Source: JAZNQN01 sp045590195
GTDB lineage: Bacteria > Bacillota > Clostridia > UMGS1883 > UMGS1540
DNA: 64,000 nt
Reading direction: 5' to 3'
NCBI GenBank assembly: GCA_045590195.1
Contig: JAZNQN010000021.1
Coordinates: 1-64,000, forward strand
Part shown: positions 61,601 to 64,000 of the stretch, piece by piece
Layout: the number at the start of each line of letters is the position of its first letter
Numbering within the stretch: the stretch's first letter is position 1
Translations under genes and position numbers: made by a program
Notes under the pieces: generated by a model
The model's input: only the letters and a program-made list of their open reading frames with translations
The model's database searches: none
What the model was told of the DNA's origin: nothing

Positions 61601-62896
61601 ATAAAGCTTACATGCAACATCATTGCCTTCATCCAAAAGTGCAATTTCATCATAGTTATAATGTTTTGCATTTAGCAAACAACAGTCAAATTCTATGCCG
61701 CACCACGCTTCAATGCTGGTTATATACACACTCTCAAGCTTATGATTCATTGGAAATGCATTATATCCAATCCTATTTACACTTTCAGGTATATGAACAC
61801 TCTTCATCCCCGAAAAATTGCAAAATGCATTATTTTTAATCTCATCAGTTCCTTCCGGAATAACAATGTTTTCAGTAAGTACACCACCTATATATAACTC
61901 ATCTGCCACATTCAATGGGTTTGAGTTTTCGCTTTCAAAATAAATACTGCACCATGAAGCTACATTATCTATGTATACTTTTTCCAAAGAATAACACTGA
62001 TAAAAAGCATAGTTTTCTGCTGATGTTACACTGGCAGGTATTGTTATTTCCTTTAAGTTATCACAACTTGAGAAGGCAGAAAAAGGTATTGCAGTTACAC
62101 CGTTTAATATAACTGCTTTTCCCAAACCGGTACATTCTGTAAAAGAATTACTGCCCCACACTTCAACACTACCCGGTATAGTAATTTCGCTAATACCTGT
62201 ACATCCCTTAAATGCATTGCTTCCGATAGATTTAAGCGAATCGCCAAGGTCTAAACTCTTTAAGGAAGTACAATCGTAAAACGCATCGCCTCCGATAACT
62301 TCGAGATTATCACCAAAATTTATTGACTCTAACTCGGTATGTTCCCTGAATGCTCTATCTGCTATTTCGGTCACAGTTTCTGGCAATGAATAACTGATAA
62401 GTTTTTTTGCATACGGAACCACCATGAGCTTTGTTATATTCTTATCAAACAAAATTCCGTCAATACTTTTTAAATACTGGCTATTTTCGTCAACGAGTAT
62501 TTCTGTAAGATTCTCTGTTCCGTAAGAATCAAAACCGAATGTAGATCTTACATTTTCAGAAATTGTAATCGAGGTTACATTTGGAGCATAGAAAGAGCTG
62601 ATTTCCACAACAGGATATCCAGCATATTCCGAAGGCAATATAATTGCTCCTGACAAAGTATCTGAAGATACAGATATCCCTTTACCTATCAGTTGCCAAT
62701 TATCATCGTACACATCATAAAAAGAATATGCCGGATTCATTGGTTCTTCAGGCGTTGGTTCTTCCGGCATTGGCTCATCTGTTGTTATATCTCTACCTGT
62801 TTCTATATCATCATAAGTTTCTGCGAGGGAGCTAATCGGTATCATCGATATTATTATAGATAAAATCAAAGCCATACTGATTATTCTTTTTTTCAA
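55667..62896 (-). CDS. Giant BspA-like leucine-rich-repeat surface protein
   Basis: A 2409-residue exported protein. The start is TTG 62896, six bases after AGGAGGTG, giving MKKRIISMALILS as signal peptide. Residues about 85-840 are LRR_5/BspA-type repeats of about 23 residues (for example FYGCSKLNEIILPEGLKSIG, FYECKNLKTVTFGENTETIG). After that come Ig-like segments, a carboxypeptidase-regulatory-like fold (VTGKVQNRDGEPIVDADI near 940), a long beta-rich middle, a short glycine-rich stretch (GENCGPNGGGGGGNG), a second carboxypeptidase-regulatory-like segment, and at the C-terminus two chitobiase-C-like repeats (ETDGAEIYYTLDGTCP and ETDGAVIHYTTDNTVPS). It is probably an adhesin or substrate-binding surface protein; no anchor motif is seen. 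Consensus promoter upstream. Confidence 0.88.
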   Translation of the reverse strand: MKKRIISMALILSIIISMIPISSLAETYDDIETGRDITTDEPMPEEPTPEEPMNPAYSFYDVYDDNWQLIGKGISVSSDTLSGAIILPSEYAGYPVVEISSFYAPNVTSITISENVRSTFGFDSYGTENLTEILVDENSQYLKSIDGILFDKNITKLMVVPYAKKLISYSLPETVTEIADRAFREHTELESINFGDNLEVIGGDAFYDCTSLKSLDLGDSLKSIGSNAFKGCTGISEITIPGSVEVWGSNSFTECTGLGKAVILNGVTAIPFSAFSSCDNLKEITIPASVTSAENYAFYQCYSLEKVYIDNVASWCSIYFESENSNPLNVADELYIGGVLTENIVIPEGTDEIKNNAFCNFSGMKSVHIPESVNRIGYNAFPMNHKLESVYITSIEAWCGIEFDCCLLNAKHYNYDEIALLDEGNDVACKLYIENELVTDITVPDTVTEIKKNTFYGYKYLTDITIPDSVKSIGNSAFWECSNLENADIGNKIESIGHTAFYGCSKLNEIILPEGLKSIGGNAFYGCSSIKEITLPGSLGTTGNDDSGKEGVDGGTALGEGAFGKCRGLEKVVIKNGLKAIPYSVFQGCSSLTEIHIPSSVTSINNYNFGSCNSLSKVYIDDLESWLKITFEGSEANPLSQAEELYINGVLTNNIVIPGSMSEVKDYAFAGFSGITGMTVSDNVGSIGYAAFYECKNLKTVTFGENTETIGGNAFYSCTSLEEITFPDSVKELGALAFYGCEKLSQVNLSYNITYLQYGIFERCTNLKTIYIPETVTMIEESAFEKCDDIIWIVDADSYAENFAKERNIKYRYIGQGMAFITPIDENGEEIAGDYTVNWYEKGSDTAIATGRSFAGEDDKTYEYEIILGEELSYVYYPHLREELVIEDNNYDIKCKLEKIDTVCVTGKVQNRDGEPIVDADITFTQKYNDEYTKTVNTSTDINGEYSANVSNVSSSAKLSALGYCSKTVTVIDGKTKQENINMGEISLTKLPSNKISLTFKKKAAKKAGETADIVSFSDIDDISFVVKNKTKNKEITNFEVQNYELIIGEDEVSAGDLVEITATDENQKMTANPVEVVLNSDKMGSGEILFVENGHIEVSEISGNNINYMMIFDSRGEFIKTYTVEDAGKTDEVENGDYTLLFIKKNNVLRKVSNLGKMDELGLVLNVDYVTKNAVVKNGEISELSGVVVPDFDESKLYYTLPENTGFTANTPSAATGKYIVLRAEYEIDPKYTLSAREVTIDIPDGIAFVPGSVTINGKGTAYSLGNGQLKIRTDLNKAVVRFYIYATEKNTYNIDAYLSLDNDGGNAIQPIGTASIEVSASKIIVPEKTGSTRVYISGFTMPEGMVTVYDNGVEVGTTKANKVGTWALQIELDKPYSYSQHKIYAIIEKTGVDRTERIETDEMPLIYDASYFEVSKLTMINQAHLPSTMTLAEYVTEIDYKNPKPLDAYLYWPNYPDFTFRVEFTGGDDTVLSDVYVVTQGNDGEIRKIPMIYDEVTLSWLGHARFTSHEIPQKIAVDYKMVYEDERPFIADEQMITDLKAEVAKNPSQESIDVIEHYFSADVIESSITEDGIGSATIKISAKENSLEDRYITVSSEIIENFENDGSYEEILVVNGEKIYLKTESMPGYTIKTVYDSETKTLSTVRYESAVSMDLYSDFQLFYELDDIIDLLDPLGLLYDNAKEQAEQKMQEFNDAIANNECWPYSNNQENILQTAQSCYDNIMEICNSGNEEAEKLLDNLSKCGEESLQKLLGRAMQIVASVKAAYLLNINLWLFKFDHQIYRATWAGHSSPECKPCQPGENCGPNGGGGGGNGDKMPTPNFKTPNILDPSGYVYEAVPSNRIEGVKAECYYYDYPLDEFGVAGDAKEEIFWNADEYDQVNPLYTDVNGMFHWDVPAGQWLVKFSKEGYYNTNTKKDVAADENGYLPVPPPQTEVNTEIVSKSAPTVETVNIYDDEIQIIFSQYMNINSVNVDNVKVTAGGAMVAGTIEPVNAEYDYKKVNKYASVFKFIPDSTLAEDVAVQISNVKNYAGKTMSGKSELSQTVGARPESIVVASSVDILYNSGTLLEISVSPKSAGANKTLSVKSMSPSIVGVVNDTITTDENGKALVMLSGKLPGEGSIEISLDGTDIKSSTRANVGNVTDTSNACAKVKANIASGSAVKRGTTITLSTETDGAEIYYTLDGTCPCIVESSSRIRYTGEITVEEDTFIIAYAVKAGMNDSATAGFVYSIEKAAKPKASPTAGAVPVGTYVELTTETDGAVIHYTTDNTVPSRASAIYSGPIEITGLTTIKAIAVKDGIDDSDIFAATYTLTEGNELKSMSVDFNEDGLNWYFDVSVEDYVSDAAVYVAVYDKYRQMLLFTSKTLSAEGTTLCLPKSNILNASYAKVFVWERNMRSVTLSEEFDL

Positions 62897-63018
62897 ATTA
62901 AGCACCTCCTGAAAATAAAAAATTATTTCATTGTGCAACCATAGAGGTTTACTACTATTTTCCTAATCTTTGCCCCATTGGCTCTGTTCTATAGTATTCG
63001 CATATTATCCACAACCTT

Positions 63019-63047
63019 ATTATAATCCATAAATCTTTATATTGCAA
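63019..63047 (-). promoter_or_regulatory. Promoter of the giant surface protein
   Basis: TTGCAA (63042-63047) and TATAAT (63019-63024), spaced by 17 bases on the minus strand, about 120 bases before the start codon. The leader carries no strong fold. Confidence 0.75.
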
Positions 63048-63093
63048 TCATAATTTGTAAATTTTTTATTTAATGCTTTAACCTGCGTTAGCG

Positions 63094-63132
63094 AATTCAG
63101 CTAAAAAAAGACAGATTTCAATAAAATCTGTC
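63094..63132 (-). terminator. Terminator with one 9-mer of array A type
   Basis: GACAGATTT (63110-63118) pairs with AAATCTGTC (63124-63132) around CAATA, with T-runs on the minus strand. AATTCAGCT (63094-63102), a one-base variant of the array A 9-mer, stands just beyond it. This is the same combination as at 41517-41561, so it looks like a minimal copy of that element. Confidence 0.75.
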
Positions 63133-63175
63133 TTTTTCACGAAATAGCCAAATGGTTTAGATGCCACTTCTACTC

Positions 63176-64000
63176 TTATAAATTTAACAGTTTTATATCA
63201 AATCTTCCGTTTTGCTTGAAATATCCTAAATTAAATATTTCTCCAGGATGTTTCTTTGCCCAGATTTTTGCTACTGTCTTTAATTCTTCAGCGGTAATCA
63301 ATAGAATTTGTGTATCATTATTCAAAGAAAAATCAACACATTCTTGTATGCTTTGAGGTGTGAAATCAGGTGCAATTACCATAAACACGGTTACATCTTT
63401 ATCTGATGTTTTTATGTATCTTTCAAACTGTTGAATGTGATCTTTTAAATTAACTGCTGTTTCCTTTGATTTATTATCCCACATAATATACTTATCTTTA
63501 AAGGATAATTTACCATCTGGATGTTCAGAACCGGTCAAAGTCAATGGCTTATTTAATAACATTTTTTCAAACAAATAATTCGTTGCATCTTCAAATAAGT
63601 GTTCACATTGTAAATCTTTTTCAATGATATTATTTGCTCTCAGATTTTTCAAATCTCTATTTGCAAGTTGATTATAAAACGCAATAAGTTTTTCTCTTTC
63701 ATCTTCCGTTTTAATTTCTATTCTTCTCATTGAATCATAGTATTCGAGAATCCTATCAATTAACGCAACCTTATTCCCTGATACATTTAACCCAATATCA
63801 CTACACCAAGCTGACAGCATTGTAACATCCAGTCCATCTCGTGGCGAAAATCCACCGATTAAATTAGACGGTTGTATGGATTTCAAAATAATGTCTTTCA
63901 ATTCGTTTACAGTAGGATTATTTGATATTTCAATTTTAGCTTTTGAAAAATATTGACTTGCTTTATTTACTATATCAATAAGATACTGTTTCTTTGTTTT
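63176..64000 (-). CDS. SAP-domain protein with possible PD-(D/E)XK nuclease core, N-terminus cut by window edge
   Basis: The frame stays open from 63176 through the right edge, so about 275 residues are seen and the start lies outside. A TTG codon at 63901 is in frame but I see no reason to start there. The visible part has a SAP-like segment (SAWCSDIGLNVSGNKVALIDRILEYY), a charged helical stretch, CEHLFEDATNYLFEKML, and LTGSEHPDGKLSFKDKYIMWDNKSKE. The Asp, Asp/Asn and Lys of this last part fit the active-site spacing of PD-(D/E)XK nucleases. The rest reads as alternating strands and helices. It could be a restriction or defence nuclease, but I have no partner gene to confirm it. Confidence 0.6.
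   Translation of the reverse strand, partial: KTKKQYLIDIVNKASQYFSKAKIEISNNPTVNELKDIILKSIQPSNLIGGFSPRDGLDVTMLSAWCSDIGLNVSGNKVALIDRILEYYDSMRRIEIKTEDEREKLIAFYNQLANRDLKNLRANNIIEKDLQCEHLFEDATNYLFEKMLLNKPLTLTGSEHPDGKLSFKDKYIMWDNKSKETAVNLKDHIQQFERYIKTSDKDVTVFMVIAPDFTPQSIQECVDFSLNNDTQILLITAEELKTVAKIWAKKHPGEIFNLGYFKQNGRFDIKLLNL

Overview
The window looks like a chromosomal piece of an anaerobic, low-GC Clostridia-type Bacillota, probably from a gut or similarly polysaccharide-rich habitat. Support for this comes from the nadK-argR-recN gene order, a YabE-like 3D-domain protein, RqcH, a rubrerythrin, a Na+-translocating decarboxylase, strong TTGACA-17-TATAAT promoters, frequent TTG starts behind good Shine-Dalgarno sequences, and AT-rich spacers. 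I could run no searches. Family names rest on motifs read by eye.

Layout. 1-5.5 kb: valS (3' end cut by the window edge), a small membrane protein, rho and an SGNH hydrolase. 5.8-9.7 kb: two secreted proteins, one with a cohesin-like domain and one with a degenerate dockerin-like C-terminus. 9.9-14.4 kb: a HAD phosphatase, phosphoglucomutase and rqcH. 14.5-19.3 kb: a sugar-processing island in which a glycosidase-like gene and its AraC-type regulator are both frameshifted, beside an intact dehydrogenase/Gfo-Idh-MocA pair. 19.4-24.7 kb: a four-gene oxaloacetate-decarboxylase-type sodium pump, then a GGGtGRT gene and a NifU-like scaffold gene preceded by a structured leader. 24.8-30.2 kb: recN, argR, nadK, a 3D-domain protein, a gene-free AT-rich stretch and rubrerythrin.

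30.4-40.3 kb: a tightly coupled nine-gene catabolic operon (NagB-like, NagA-like, fused EtfB-EtfA, FGGY kinase, IolB, PfkB kinase, class II aldolase, Fe-S protein, GlcD-like flavoprotein) facing a divergent RpiR-type regulator. Its combination of amino-sugar, lower inositol-pathway and flavin-dehydrogenase parts matches no pathway I know. It is the best candidate here for an undescribed metabolic system. 41.3-46.2 kb: a peculiar hairpin-spacer repeat array, tRNA-Arg(ACG), a GH42-type beta-galactosidase and a DUF4838-type protein. 46.3-50.7 kb: an SLH protein and the lysine/diaminopimelate genes asd, dapA and dapB, with a three-way-junction RNA-like element between dapA and dapB. 50.7-55.4 kb: a hydrolase-nanE-sugar kinase operon with a divergent AraC regulator. 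55.5-62.9 kb: a second hairpin-spacer array and a 2409-residue leucine-rich-repeat surface protein. The right edge carries a SAP-domain protein with a possible nuclease core, cut by the window.

Other themes are three dispersed copies of a GGCTCCC-type repeat, one of which serves as the rho terminator, and three apparent single-base frameshifts that all fall in carbohydrate-related genes. The two hairpin arrays share one design, a constant 9-mer alternating with variable small palindromes, but use different 9-mers.
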